From positions 248,001 through 312,000 of the forward strand of contig NZ_JAHKQJ010000010.1 of assembly GCF_018861045.1 (NCBI RefSeq): DNA of 64,000 bases, in the 5' to 3' direction. Under the pieces are notes generated by a model. That model ran no database searches. It had not been told where the DNA came from and was given only the letters and a program-made list of their open reading frames with translations. Of this stretch, positions 42,601-52,410 are shown piece by piece. The number at the start of each line of letters is the position of its first letter. Within the stretch, counting starts at the first letter, position 1. This DNA is from Octadecabacter sp. B2R22. Lineage in GTDB: Bacteria; Pseudomonadota; Alphaproteobacteria; Rhodobacterales; Rhodobacteraceae. Position numbers and translations under genes: made by a program.

Positions 42601-45600
42601 GTGTCCATAAGCGTAGCGCTAAGCCATCGAACAACATATGAATATGACCGCCCCGTAAACTTGGCGCCCCATGTGGTGCGGCTACGACCGGCGCCACACA
42701 GTCGGACACCGATCAAAAGTTACAGCCTTCGAATTGAACCCGAAGACCACTTTATTAATTGGCAGCAAGACGCCTACGCAAACTGGAGTGCGCGACTGGT
42801 ATTTAATAAACCGACGCAAAAGTTTTCGGTCACTGTCGATCTTGTTGCGGATATGGTTGCGATCAACCCGTTTGATTTCTTTATTGAGGAATCCTGTGAA
42901 CAAGTTCCGTTTGCCTATACCAATGAACAGCTCAAAGACCTCAGGCCCTACCTGAGAAAAGTTGGGCGTGGGGATACGTTCAGGAGTTTCGTCGAGGAAG
43001 CCCCGGCCCAGTCTGGCACGACAAACGACTGGCTTGTCGCGGTGAACAGCTTTTTGGCCAACCGCATTGATTACACCATCCGCATGGAACCCGGCGTGCA
43101 ACGGCCGTCGGTAACGATCCGCAAGGCGCTTGGGTCGTGTCGCGACAGTGCATGGTTAATGGTCGCACTGCTGCGCGAGCTAGGTTACGCGGCGCGGTTC
43201 GTATCGGGCTACCTCATTCAATTGACGGCAGATCAGAAACCGATCGAGGGCCCCGCTGGCCCTGAGGATGATTTTACAGATCTTCATGCGTGGTGCGAAA
43301 TATACCTGCCCGGTGCGGGCTGGATCGGAATGGACCCAACGTCTGGATTGTTTGCGGGTGAGGGGCATATTCCACTTGCCGCCACGCCCGAGCCGACCTC
43401 GGCGGCTGCGATCACGGGTGCACATGAGTTTGCCGAAGTCTCGTTCAGTTTTGATATGTCCGTAAAGCGGATTGATGAGCCGCCGCGCGTGACGCGACCA
43501 CTTAGTCCTGAACAATGGGCCGAGATTGACCGCGCGGGACAGGCGATTGACCAGAAGCTAGAAGCGCAAGATATGCGGCTGACGATGGGGGGCGAGCCGA
43601 CGTTCGTTTCCGCCATCGACCGTGATGGCGAAGAATGGTTCACTGCCGCTGTTGGTCCAACCAAACGAACCTATGCGGACAGTCTTGTGCGTCGTCTGCG
43701 CGAACGGTTTGCGCCTCATGGGGTACTGCATCACGGCCAAGGCAAGTGGTACCCTGGTGAACCGCTGCCTCGTTGGGCTTATTCGTTGATTTGGCGCGGT
43801 GATGGGTTGCCTCTTTGGTCTAACGCCGACCTTTTGGCGAAAGAGAACACAGGCAGCGCAACTTATGAAACCGCCGAAGAGTTTTCGGAAAAGCTGTTGG
43901 AAGCCCTCGATCTGGGGGATGAGGCCGTAGCGCATCCTCTTTATGAAGACCCGCTGCATTTCATGGGCAAAGAAGCGATGTTGCCCGACAACGTGTCCGT
44001 CAAAGACAGCCAGTTGGAAGACCCGCAAGAGCGCGCGCGCATGGTGCGTATGCTTAACAACGGCCTTTCTAATCCGGTCAGCTATGTCATCCCGATCCAG
44101 TTGGCTCAAGCTAAGGCGAGTTCCCGTAGACGGTTCCGTTGGACGTCAGATGTTTGGGGAACGCGTCGCGATAAGCTGTTCTTGATGCCCGGTGACAGCC
44201 CTGCGGGCTATCGTTTGCCTCTGAACTCGCTCGATAAATCCGAAGAATTTAAACAGTATTTCCGAGATACCATGTTGCGGCGCAAACGTGCTCTGCCAGC
44301 GCGACGTGCGGTGCGTCGCAATGATGAACCCGAAAACGGTGCGGATGAAAACCAAGTCCTAGACACCCCCGTCTTTGGAACCGGCTACGGTCAGCCGACG
44401 GCGGCAAATCCTACGCGTCAGGTGCGCCAACAACGCGGTAACGCGGCCCCTGGACCTGCACAGGATTATGATGAAGACGTCTGGCTGCGCGACGTCGAAA
44501 GCTCGGATGATTGGCTCATGGGAGAGCATAGTTTCTGGGTCGAGGGCATGCCCGTACGCACAGCGCTGGCTGTTGAACCACGCGACGGTATTTTGCATGT
44601 CTTCATGCCGCCAACAGGGTCGTCGGATGAATATCTCGATCTTGTCGAAGCCGTAGAAGAGACTGCAGCGTCGATGGACCTGCCTGTACGTATTGAGGGC
44701 TACGAGCCGCCGAACGATGGCAATATCAATATCATTCGTGTGACCCCTGATCCGGGTGTCATCGAAGTGAACATCCACCCCGCAAAAAGCTGGCAGTCGT
44801 TGAAGGAAATCAACGAAGCCCTCTATGAGGAAGCGCGCCAATGTGGGCTGGATAGTTTCACGTTCATGGTGGATGGGCGGCTTACGGGGTCGGGCGGCGG
44901 TAACCATATCGTTGTTGGTGGTGCGACACCTGCAGACAGCCCGTTCTTGCGGCGGCCTGATCTTATTGGATCGCTGATCCGGTACTGGCAGCGCCATCCG
45001 TCCCTGTCTTACCTGTTTTCGGGCACCTTCATCGGCCCGACCAGCCAAGCCCCGCGTTTCGACGAAGGTTTGCCTGACAAGGTTTATGAGATGGAAATCG
45101 CGCTGAATGAACTGACGCGCATTCAAGAGAGCGGCCAATCCTTTCCTTGGCTGTCGGATCGCATTTTGCGACATTTGTTGACGGATCTGACAGGAAATAC
45201 CCATCGCGCAGAAATCTGTATCGACAAGATGTATTCACCAGACAGCCCGACGGGGCGTCTTGGCCTTGTGGAGTTCCGTGGCTTCGAAATGCCGCCGCAT
45301 TGGCAGATGAGCATGGCGCAGTCGCTCGTGATGCGCGGGTTGCTCGCGTGGTTCTGGGATACGCCGTATGAAGAACCGCTGGAACATTGGGGCCAGACGC
45401 TGCACGATAAATTCCTGCTGCCGCACCACTGCCGCGCCGATTTCAATTCGGTGCTGGACGACCTGAGCAGCGCCCATGGATTTGCATTCAGACCAGACTG
45501 GTATGACGCGCAATATGAAATGCGGTTCGGCGAAGTCGGGCACACCCATGTCGAGGGGCTGAAGCTGACGCTGCGCAACGGCATCGAACCTTGGTTGGTC

Positions 45601-46062
45601 CTTGGCGAGGAAGCCACAGGCGGGGGCACGTCACGCTATGTGGACAGCTCCCTTGAACGCGTGGAGCTGAAGATCGAAGGCGATCTTGGCGAGCGATTTG
45701 TCATCACCTGCAACCAAGTTGAGGTCCCGCTCGAGAAAGTTGGCCCTGACACATATGTGGCTGGCATCCGGTTCCGCAGTTGGCAGCCTTGGTCGTCGCT
45801 TCATCCGACAATTCCCGCACATGCGCCGCTTGTTTTCGACGTTTATGACCGCATTTCAGGGCGCTCTGTCGGTGGACTAAAGTATCTGGTGGCCCATGAA
45901 GGTGGTCGCGCCCATGAGACGCGCCCTGTAAACGAGCTGGAGGCCGAAGGTCGCAGACGTGTGCGGTTCCAAGAGGGGCAGCATACGCCGTTCCGGTTTG
46001 ATCCGATCAAACCACGGGCCAACGCGTGGAACTCTGCGACGCTAGATATGCGGTTCATCTAG
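42601..46062 (+). CDS. Transglutaminase-like protein fused to DUF2126, 1153 aa
   Basis: Residues 1-300 are a transglutaminase-like domain with an N-terminal beta region and the triad Cys180 (LGSCRDSAW), His229 (DLHAWCEIY) and Asp245 (GMDPTSG). Residues about 320-1100 are DUF2126, suggested in the literature to be an amidoligase-like module; the HADGRLTG-like region here reads MVDGRLTGSGGGNHIVVGG. There is no signal peptide, so it acts in the cytoplasm. It starts with GTG, with AAAGG upstream. With the ATP-grasp and alpha-E proteins it would make and cleave an amide-linked product or tag (inference). Confidence 0.93.
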   Translation: MSISVALSHRTTYEYDRPVNLAPHVVRLRPAPHSRTPIKSYSLRIEPEDHFINWQQDAYANWSARLVFNKPTQKFSVTVDLVADMVAINPFDFFIEESCEQVPFAYTNEQLKDLRPYLRKVGRGDTFRSFVEEAPAQSGTTNDWLVAVNSFLANRIDYTIRMEPGVQRPSVTIRKALGSCRDSAWLMVALLRELGYAARFVSGYLIQLTADQKPIEGPAGPEDDFTDLHAWCEIYLPGAGWIGMDPTSGLFAGEGHIPLAATPEPTSAAAITGAHEFAEVSFSFDMSVKRIDEPPRVTRPLSPEQWAEIDRAGQAIDQKLEAQDMRLTMGGEPTFVSAIDRDGEEWFTAAVGPTKRTYADSLVRRLRERFAPHGVLHHGQGKWYPGEPLPRWAYSLIWRGDGLPLWSNADLLAKENTGSATYETAEEFSEKLLEALDLGDEAVAHPLYEDPLHFMGKEAMLPDNVSVKDSQLEDPQERARMVRMLNNGLSNPVSYVIPIQLAQAKASSRRRFRWTSDVWGTRRDKLFLMPGDSPAGYRLPLNSLDKSEEFKQYFRDTMLRRKRALPARRAVRRNDEPENGADENQVLDTPVFGTGYGQPTAANPTRQVRQQRGNAAPGPAQDYDEDVWLRDVESSDDWLMGEHSFWVEGMPVRTALAVEPRDGILHVFMPPTGSSDEYLDLVEAVEETAASMDLPVRIEGYEPPNDGNINIIRVTPDPGVIEVNIHPAKSWQSLKEINEALYEEARQCGLDSFTFMVDGRLTGSGGGNHIVVGGATPADSPFLRRPDLIGSLIRYWQRHPSLSYLFSGTFIGPTSQAPRFDEGLPDKVYEMEIALNELTRIQESGQSFPWLSDRILRHLLTDLTGNTHRAEICIDKMYSPDSPTGRLGLVEFRGFEMPPHWQMSMAQSLVMRGLLAWFWDTPYEEPLEHWGQTLHDKFLLPHHCRADFNSVLDDLSSAHGFAFRPDWYDAQYEMRFGEVGHTHVEGLKLTLRNGIEPWLVLGEEATGGGTSRYVDSSLERVELKIEGDLGERFVITCNQVEVPLEKVGPDTYVAGIRFRSWQPWSSLHPTIPAHAPLVFDVYDRISGRSVGGLKYLVAHEGGRAHETRPVNELEAEGRRRVRFQEGQHTPFRFDPIKPRANAWNSATLDMRFI

Positions 46063-46241
46063 AACCTAGCCCTTCGTTCGCGCTTGTGGGTGAGATTGGG
46101 GCAGCCAAAGGGCTGTTCCAAATAGCTTGCTCTCTTTCTGCAGTTGGGTTTGATCCAAGACAATATGAGACGGTCGAAAACCATGTTAGACGGCAGACTG
46201 TAGGTTTCAAAGACTGCGAGAAAAGGGTTCGGTACCAAACT

Positions 46242-47462
46242 ATGTCGAAGGATCAAGACACCCCCGCCGACCTTCCTTTGGAAGACACCGGATTGACTAA
46301 GGCAGAACCGGCAAACGCCCCCAGAGCGGCGGGCCGGTCGCGGTTGCTGTTCATTCCGCTTCTTTTGGGCACCCTGTTCACGGGGGCTGTTATCGGTATG
46401 TATTTTCAACCACCGGGCCTGCGGGCGTTTTTCAATACGACAGGCCTAGAACCAGGCGCAGGGACGGATACGCCTATCGCAGTCGCTATTCAGCAGGTTG
46501 TTGATCAAGAACAGATTGCTGTCATCAGCGAGGGCGATGTCGTTGCCTTGGGCCGTATCATCCCGCGGGGCGATGTTATCAGTGTTGCGACGCCCTCGGG
46601 TGGGGCGGACGCGCGTATTGCGCAATTGCAGGTCGCTGTTGGTGATGACGTCGAAGCTGGCGATATCCTTGCGGTGCTGGATAATTTGACCCAACTGGAA
46701 AGCGCTGTTGCCTCAGCGCAAGCCGAAGTGCGCGTGCGAGAGGCGAGTCTGGCCCAGACCCGCGCATCCAATACAGCAAGTCAGGCAGAGGCGCAGGCCT
46801 CGCTTGAACGCGCAGAGGCGGCGGCAACGGTGGCGCAGTCAGAGTTGGATCGCGTCACGACCCTATTTGAACGCGGTGTCATCACCCGCGCAGATTTTGA
46901 TCAGACGGTTGCCACGGCCACTCAAGCCGCGGGAGACGTTGAGCGCACCAAAGCGACGTTGTCACGCTATGAGACGGGTTCGGAAGCCGTGCAGGCTGAC
47001 ATTGCCGTCGCCGAAGCCAACCTTGACGCGGCGCGGGCCACCCTTGTCGCGTCCCAGACCGACTTGGACAGCGCCTATGTGCGCGCACCCGAGCGTGGTC
47101 GGATTCTTGATGTCAACGTGCGGGCAGGGGAGCGCCCTGGAACGGAGGGGATTATCGACCTTGGCGACACCTCGCAAATGACGGTCGAGGCAGAAGTTTA
47201 TCAAACTATGATTGGCCGCGTCACAATCGGCGACCCTGCCATAATTAGCGCAGATGCTTTGGCGCAAGACCTGACGGGGTCTGTCTCGGCCATCGGCCTT
47301 GAGATCGGGCGGCAGTCGATCACCTCGGATGATCCGGCGGCCAATACGGACGCGCGTGTAGTCTCTGTGATCATTACCCTTGATGCCGAGTCCTCGCCGA
47401 TCGCGGCACCGTTTACCAACCTCGAAGCGATTGTCCGGATTGATGCCGGCCGCACACCTTGA
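46242..47462 (+). CDS. devB: HlyD-family periplasmic adaptor (DevB-like)
   Basis: A 406-residue membrane-fusion protein. It has one N-terminal helix (35-55), a lipoyl-like segment (VAVGDDVEAGDILAVLD), a coiled-coil hairpin (about 150-290, alanine- and glutamine-rich) and a barrel segment (VRAGERPGTEGIIDLGD). Such adaptors link a DevAC-type ABC exporter to an outer-membrane TolC channel, which is not encoded nearby. The ATG at 46242 was chosen by frame and composition; the 179 bases before it hold no other gene. The stop overlaps the permease start (TTGA). Confidence 0.88.
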   Translation: MSKDQDTPADLPLEDTGLTKAEPANAPRAAGRSRLLFIPLLLGTLFTGAVIGMYFQPPGLRAFFNTTGLEPGAGTDTPIAVAIQQVVDQEQIAVISEGDVVALGRIIPRGDVISVATPSGGADARIAQLQVAVGDDVEAGDILAVLDNLTQLESAVASAQAEVRVREASLAQTRASNTASQAEAQASLERAEAAATVAQSELDRVTTLFERGVITRADFDQTVATATQAAGDVERTKATLSRYETGSEAVQADIAVAEANLDAARATLVASQTDLDSAYVRAPERGRILDVNVRAGERPGTEGIIDLGDTSQMTVEAEVYQTMIGRVTIGDPAIISADALAQDLTGSVSAIGLEIGRQSITSDDPAANTDARVVSVIITLDAESSPIAAPFTNLEAIVRIDAGRTP

Positions 47463-48634
47463 GCCGCCTTCTGACCCTCTTGTTTGGCCGCTTGCCTATT
47501 GGCTGGCTGCAATTGACCCACAGCCGTGGTCGGTTTTTTGCGGCCGTGGCAGGCGTGGCTTTTGCGAACCTGCTGGTGTTTATGCAGCTTGGGATCATGG
47601 GGGCGTTGAACGGTTCGACGGTGGCGCCCTATGCGATGCTCAACGCAGACATAATCTTGTCGTCCGAAGACGGAAATACGCTGACGGATGATGGGCACAT
47701 TGCCCGTGCCCGCATGTATCAAGCACTTGGCGTTGCGGGGGTTATCGACGCCACGCCGTTGTTTGTTGGCAACCTGCCTTTTACGCTTGAGGACGGATCA
47801 GCGGTGTCGCTGCTCAGTTTTGGTGTGGATGTGACAAAGCCCCAATTCAGCACCCCTGCCATTGCCCCGAAATTGGGTCAATTGACCCTTGAGAGCACCG
47901 CTTTGCTGGACGAAGGCACTCGTGGCATGCCTGCTGAGGTCATCGACGACCTTATGGACGGGGTTCGGTTTGAATTTGAAACGGGCGGCAACACCCTTAC
48001 GGCGATTGGCACTATGGAAGTCGGTGGCGGGTTCTTGGCGGATGGCATGATGATCATGTCCGATCAGACATTTTTACGGGTGTTTCCGAGCAGAACCAGC
48101 GGTGCGCCAAATCATATCTTGGTCCGGACAGCTGATGGTGTTGCCGTTGAGACAGTGGTTGCCCGCCTGAAGGACGCCCTTCCAAGCGGCAACTTGCGCA
48201 TTCAAAGTATGGAGGCGTCCGCCGCCAACGATCTGGCTTATATGGCGACGGAACGTCCGACAGGTATCATCTTTGGGTTTGGCGTTTTTATGGGCATCCT
48301 TGTGGGGTTGGTCATTGTCTATCAGGTGCTTTCTACAGACGTTGCCGACCACCTGCGCGAGTATGCGACGTTTAAGGCGATGGGATATGGCCAGCCGTTC
48401 TTTCTGGGCATTGTCTTTGAGGAAGCCATTGTTCTTGCCGTGTTCGGTTTCATACCCGGCTTCTTTGTTTCAATGGGGCTTTATGCGGGGCTTGTGTCGG
48501 TCACTGGCTTGCCTGTCGAAATGGACGCCAGCCGTGCGATCCTTGTATTTTTGGGCACCCTTGCGGCGTGTAGCCTGTCCGGTGCGATAGCCACGCGGCG
48601 GCTTGCCAATGCTGATCCGGCGGAGTTGTTCTGA
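47459..48634 (+). CDS. devC: ABC exporter permease (DevC-like, MacB/FtsX fold)
   Basis: A 391-residue permease starting with TTG in a TTGA overlap. It has one helix near 21-43, a large periplasmic domain (about 45-260) and three C-terminal helices (about 268-290, 318-340 and 353-378). This is the four-helix FtsX/MacB topology of the DevC family, which exports glycolipids or other envelope compounds. DevC resemblance is by order and architecture with its neighbours. It overlaps the ATPase gene (TGATG). Confidence 0.88.
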   Translation: MSRLLTLLFGRLPIGWLQLTHSRGRFFAAVAGVAFANLLVFMQLGIMGALNGSTVAPYAMLNADIILSSEDGNTLTDDGHIARARMYQALGVAGVIDATPLFVGNLPFTLEDGSAVSLLSFGVDVTKPQFSTPAIAPKLGQLTLESTALLDEGTRGMPAEVIDDLMDGVRFEFETGGNTLTAIGTMEVGGGFLADGMMIMSDQTFLRVFPSRTSGAPNHILVRTADGVAVETVVARLKDALPSGNLRIQSMEASAANDLAYMATERPTGIIFGFGVFMGILVGLVIVYQVLSTDVADHLREYATFKAMGYGQPFFLGIVFEEAIVLAVFGFIPGFFVSMGLYAGLVSVTGLPVEMDASRAILVFLGTLAACSLSGAIATRRLANADPAELF

Positions 48635-49323
48635 TGAGCGATGCCCCCATCACAACCCGCAACCTTGACCACTTCTTCGGCACGGGCGACGCGCGAAAAC
48701 AGGCGATCTTTGATATCAATCTGGACATCGCACGAGGCAGCCTAACGATCCTTATGGGGCCTTCGGGATCTGGGAAAACAACACTCCTGACGTTGATTGG
48801 CTGCTTGCGTGATGTGAAAGACGGGCAAGTGCGGGTCCTCGGTCATGAGCTGAACGGGGCAAGCGAGGCGGTGCTTGTCGGGTTGCGCCGCCGCCTTGGG
48901 TTTATCTTTCAGGCCCACAATCTGCACGAAAGCCTAACGGCCACGCAAAACGTGACGATGGGGCTTCAGGTGCATGGGCGTGGCGATGCTGTGAAGCAAC
49001 GCAAGGCTGCGCATCACGTCCTTGATTTACTCGGCCTTGCGGATCGGCGCGACTATTTGCCTGGCAATCTGTCTGGCGGTCAAAAGCAACGGGTCGCGGT
49101 GGCGCGTGCGCTGGTGTCCAATCCAGAGATAATACTGGCAGATGAACCGACAGCTGCCTTGGACAAGGAATCCGGACACACGGTCGTCCAAATGCTAAAA
49201 TCCCTTGGCAAGGCGCGTGGCATCACCACAGTTATGGTCACTCATGACCCACGTATCCTTGAGATGGCTGACCGGATTATCACTCTCGAAGATGGGCGGA
49301 TCATTTCCGACGAACTGAAATAG
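48634..49323 (+). CDS. devA: ABC exporter ATP-binding protein (DevA/LolD-like)
   Basis: A 229-residue ATPase with Walker A GPSGSGKTT (42-50), Q-loop FQAHNLHES, signature LSGGQKQR (146-153), Walker B IILADEPTAALD and H-loop TVMVTHDPRIL. It is of the size and type that pairs with MacB/DevC permeases. It is coupled to devC by overlap. A 205-base gap without a gene separates it from the OmpA-family gene. Confidence 0.92.
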   Translation: MSDAPITTRNLDHFFGTGDARKQAIFDINLDIARGSLTILMGPSGSGKTTLLTLIGCLRDVKDGQVRVLGHELNGASEAVLVGLRRRLGFIFQAHNLHESLTATQNVTMGLQVHGRGDAVKQRKAAHHVLDLLGLADRRDYLPGNLSGGQKQRVAVARALVSNPEIILADEPTAALDKESGHTVVQMLKSLGKARGITTVMVTHDPRILEMADRIITLEDGRIISDELK

Positions 49324-49528
49324 CATTCCTGTCGAGTTCGAGGACGTGCGCTGGGTAAGGCACGTCGCTGTTACTTGGTGCTAAATTCTTCGGCGAAATC
49401 ATGTGAACAGTGCAATTACTGGGTGGCTCATTCGTCAGGAACGACGAAGGCTGTGTAAAACTCCCCCTGTACCTTTAGGTGTAGTTGTCTAAACCAATGG
49501 TGAGATTTTTGAGAAAGAGGAGCTCTCG

Positions 49529-51772
49529 GTGCGAAAATTGTTAGGTGGGGCTGTCATTGTTGCTGGCGTTGTGGGGACCGGATGGTACGGATCCGCAAAC
49601 AATGCCAAGACGATGCAGGGCGAAATCACAGACGCCGCGGCAGGTGCTGCGCAGGGGACGATCCATCCGATCGAAACCCAAGTGTCTGGTCGCGATATTA
49701 TGGTTTCCGGGATCGCGAACAGCGATGCGGAACGTGAAGAAATTCTTGCAAGCATGAATGAGTTGGATGGGCGCCGCGTTGTTCGCGATGATTTGCGCGT
49801 CTTAGAGACAGCTAGCCCATTTTTGTTCAATGCAGCCAAAGACGCCGATGGGACAACCCATTCGGGCATGACCCCAACCGAGGCCGATCGCGCTATATTT
49901 GCGGAACGTATTGGTGCGGATGCTGACACGCTCGATCTTATGGCAGGTGCGCCTGTTGGTGATTGGACTGGCGTTGTTGATCAAGGGCTGAACAGCCTTG
50001 ATGCGTTGCAGGGCGGTACATTGACCGTGTCTGACAATGTCATCACCGTGACTGGCGATGCTTTGACACCTGAGAATGACATGGCTGCGCGATCTGCCTT
50101 GGCTGATCTGCCCGACGGGTTTGAAGCGAATTTCGATATCAATGTACTTGATGACGGAACACCACTTCGCCTGACTTTGGATCTTGGCGAAGATGGTTCT
50201 GTTTCTTCGACAGGCAAGATCCCGTCCACACTTGAGGTTGCTGATCTTTCTGCATCCTTGGGGTCAGATGTCGGTGACGGCATTGCGCAAAGCGCACTGG
50301 CACCTGCTTTGGCGGATTGGGCTGAGGCATCTAAAACGGGCGCAGCCGCTCTTGGCGAGCTGGAATCCGGTCAGATGCAAATGATAGAAGACACACTGGC
50401 TATCACAGGTGTTGCGACGCCGGATGGTAAAGCTGCAGCCGAAGCGATGCTTGCGGCTATGCCGGAAGGTTTCACAGCGACCAGTGACATCGCTCTTTAT
50501 GACGATGGTGAGCCGTTCACTCTGGAAATGACAAGTGACGACGCTGGAATGACAGCGCGTGGCAAGTTCCCGGCAGACCTTGCTGCTTCTGATATTATTG
50601 GTGATGTGCCTGCTGGCGATATTCGCAACGCCTTCATTGGTGACGACACTGGTTTTGCAAACGTCGCTGCATCTGGTGTTGAAGCATTGGGCCTTCTGGA
50701 AGAAGGCACGTTGAGCATCGTAGGAACTGACGTTTCGTTGAAGGGCGTCGCACGAACGCCAACAGAGGCAGACGCGGCCACCGCACTGTTTGGAGATCTT
50801 CCAGACGGCTACACGAAAGCCTTTGATATCACGTCAATCGACGATGGCACGCCGCCGAACTTTAATGTTGTTTACATGGCTGCCGAAGGTGCGACCGTCT
50901 CTGGCAAACTTCCTGCAGACACGGAGATTGCTGACCTAACAGCGGCTCTTGATGTTGACGCGGTTTCAGGCGACGCCGTGCAAGGCTTAGTCGGTGAAGG
51001 CGCACAAGCGACCGAAAGGCTCGCTGCGGTGTCAAACTGGCTACCTGAACTGGAAACGCTGACATTCAACAGCAACGATGCAGCGATCTCCGTAGATGCG
51101 GTTGCCTCCCCTGGTGTTGACGTGGACCTGATCCAAGCGGGTCTCGCCGAAGCTGCGGGTTCTGACGCCGCTGTGACGGTTTCCGCGGCGACTGACCTCC
51201 CTGACGATGGGACGACGCGGACGAACCAAGCGACTGGACGCGTTGAGACGCTGACAAACGGCTTCTGGCTACCGGTCTTTGACTTTGTGTCAGATGCCGA
51301 TAGCTGCAACGCGCAATCCGCTGACGCCCTGCAAGCCAATCGTATCAACTTCGTTACGGGCTCTGCCCAGCTGGACGCCCAATCCGTACGGGCCATCAAC
51401 TCGGTTGCGTCCATTGTGCGCAAATGCCTGTCTGACACGGATTTGAACGTCGAAATCGGCGGACATACTGACAGTCAGGGCGGCGAAGACTTGAACCTTC
51501 AGTTGTCGCAAGAACGCGCCAATTCTGTTCGGACGGCTTTGATCGCACGTGGTGCGGCGGACGCTGAAATCGTCGCATTGGGTTACGGTGAAGCCGAGCC
51601 AATTGCAGACAATGAAACGGCCGAAGGTCGCGCTGAAAATCGAAGAACGACAATTCGCTGGTTTACACCAGTGGTCGAGGAAATCGAAGAACCAGCGACG
51701 GAAACACCACAAGATGACGGCGCAACTGACGATGCCGCTAATACAGACACCAATACGGAAGTAGGAGAATAA
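49529..51772 (+). CDS. OmpA-family protein with about four tandem repeats, 747 aa
   Basis: Starts with GTG after AAAGAGGAG. An N-terminal hydrophobic stretch (4-19) is a signal or anchor. Residues about 145-590 contain three full and one partial copy of a repeat of about 115 residues, seen by aligned starts near 156, 274, 386 and 504 (LxxLxxGTLTV, then LPDGF...DI...DDGxP, then GKxPxxL). Residues about 600-715 are an OmpA-like peptidoglycan-binding domain (GGHTDSQGGEDLNLQLSQER, YGEAEPIADN). The tail is acidic. It probably tethers the envelope to peptidoglycan. The repeats recall BON-type modules. It is followed by a small membrane protein gene after one base. Confidence 0.88.
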   Translation: MRKLLGGAVIVAGVVGTGWYGSANNAKTMQGEITDAAAGAAQGTIHPIETQVSGRDIMVSGIANSDAEREEILASMNELDGRRVVRDDLRVLETASPFLFNAAKDADGTTHSGMTPTEADRAIFAERIGADADTLDLMAGAPVGDWTGVVDQGLNSLDALQGGTLTVSDNVITVTGDALTPENDMAARSALADLPDGFEANFDINVLDDGTPLRLTLDLGEDGSVSSTGKIPSTLEVADLSASLGSDVGDGIAQSALAPALADWAEASKTGAAALGELESGQMQMIEDTLAITGVATPDGKAAAEAMLAAMPEGFTATSDIALYDDGEPFTLEMTSDDAGMTARGKFPADLAASDIIGDVPAGDIRNAFIGDDTGFANVAASGVEALGLLEEGTLSIVGTDVSLKGVARTPTEADAATALFGDLPDGYTKAFDITSIDDGTPPNFNVVYMAAEGATVSGKLPADTEIADLTAALDVDAVSGDAVQGLVGEGAQATERLAAVSNWLPELETLTFNSNDAAISVDAVASPGVDVDLIQAGLAEAAGSDAAVTVSAATDLPDDGTTRTNQATGRVETLTNGFWLPVFDFVSDADSCNAQSADALQANRINFVTGSAQLDAQSVRAINSVASIVRKCLSDTDLNVEIGGHTDSQGGEDLNLQLSQERANSVRTALIARGAADAEIVALGYGEAEPIADNETAEGRAENRRTTIRWFTPVVEEIEEPATETPQDDGATDDAANTDTNTEVGE

Positions 51773-51773
51773 G

Positions 51774-52379
51774 ATGTTTCGTGAATGGGGATTTCTACTA
51801 ACAGAGATTTGGGTCCTTCTTGCTATTGCAGCATTGCTAGGCCTTTTGGCAGGATGGATCATTTGGGGCCGTCGGTCTGAAGTGAACATCGACACCGGCG
51901 AAGCCGACAAAATGCGTGCTGATCTTGACGCATGCCGTGCCAAGCACGCTGAGAAAGATGCGCAGATCGGTGATCTTAATGCACGTCTGGCAGCGGTTCC
52001 TGCGCCTGTGGCTGCAGTAGCGCCAGTTGCGGCGGCAGCACCAGAAGGACAAGACTTCGACGGCGACGGCGTGATTGAAGGCAAAGACGAGGGCGTGAAG
52101 CCAACGACATTGTCTGAACCTCGTGCTGGTGGCGCTGATGATCTTAAGAAGATCAAAGGCGTTGGGCCAAAGATGGAGAAACTTTGTAACTCGCTTGGTT
52201 TCTGGCACTTCGATCAAGTTGCCAGCTGGACTGAGGCCGAAGTGGCATGGGTCGATGCAAACCTTGAAGGGTTCAGTGGCCGCGTGAGCCGGGACAATTG
52301 GGTCGAACAGGCGGCATTGCTTGCTGCTGGTGGCGAGACTGAGTTTTCCAAGAAGGTCGACAAGGGTAACGTTTACTAA
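51774..52379 (+). CDS. Membrane-anchored helix-hairpin-helix protein, 201 aa
   Basis: One N-terminal helix (about 10-31), a short coiled coil (40-72), an Ala/Pro/Val linker, an EF-hand-like loop (94-105, DFDGDGVIEGKD), and a C-terminal domain starting LKKIKGVGPKMEKLCNSLGF (124-143), a helix-hairpin-helix of the type also found appended to NuoE and ribosomal protein L21. GGAG precedes the ATG two bases after the OmpA-family stop, so the two are co-transcribed. The terminator at 52411 ends the unit. The combination of anchor, calcium-like loop and HhH is unusual; function unknown. Confidence 0.85.
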   Translation: MFREWGFLLTEIWVLLAIAALLGLLAGWIIWGRRSEVNIDTGEADKMRADLDACRAKHAEKDAQIGDLNARLAAVPAPVAAVAPVAAAAPEGQDFDGDGVIEGKDEGVKPTTLSEPRAGGADDLKKIKGVGPKMEKLCNSLGFWHFDQVASWTEAEVAWVDANLEGFSGRVSRDNWVEQAALLAAGGETEFSKKVDKGNVY

Positions 52380-52410
52380 TCGAATGCCAAACGGCCCAAG
52401 ATATCTAGAA

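Noticed and set aside
42682-45629. Several long open frames on the minus strand opposite the transglutaminase gene
   Set aside because: They are antisense shadows of a 1153-codon gene with clear catalytic motifs, and their translations are low in recognisable structure.
49342-49448. Short inverted repeats (GACGTGC/GCACGTC and TTCGTC/GACGAA) after devA
   Set aside because: Stems are 6-7 bp without T-runs, so I do not call terminators. Nothing else was seen in the 205-base gap.
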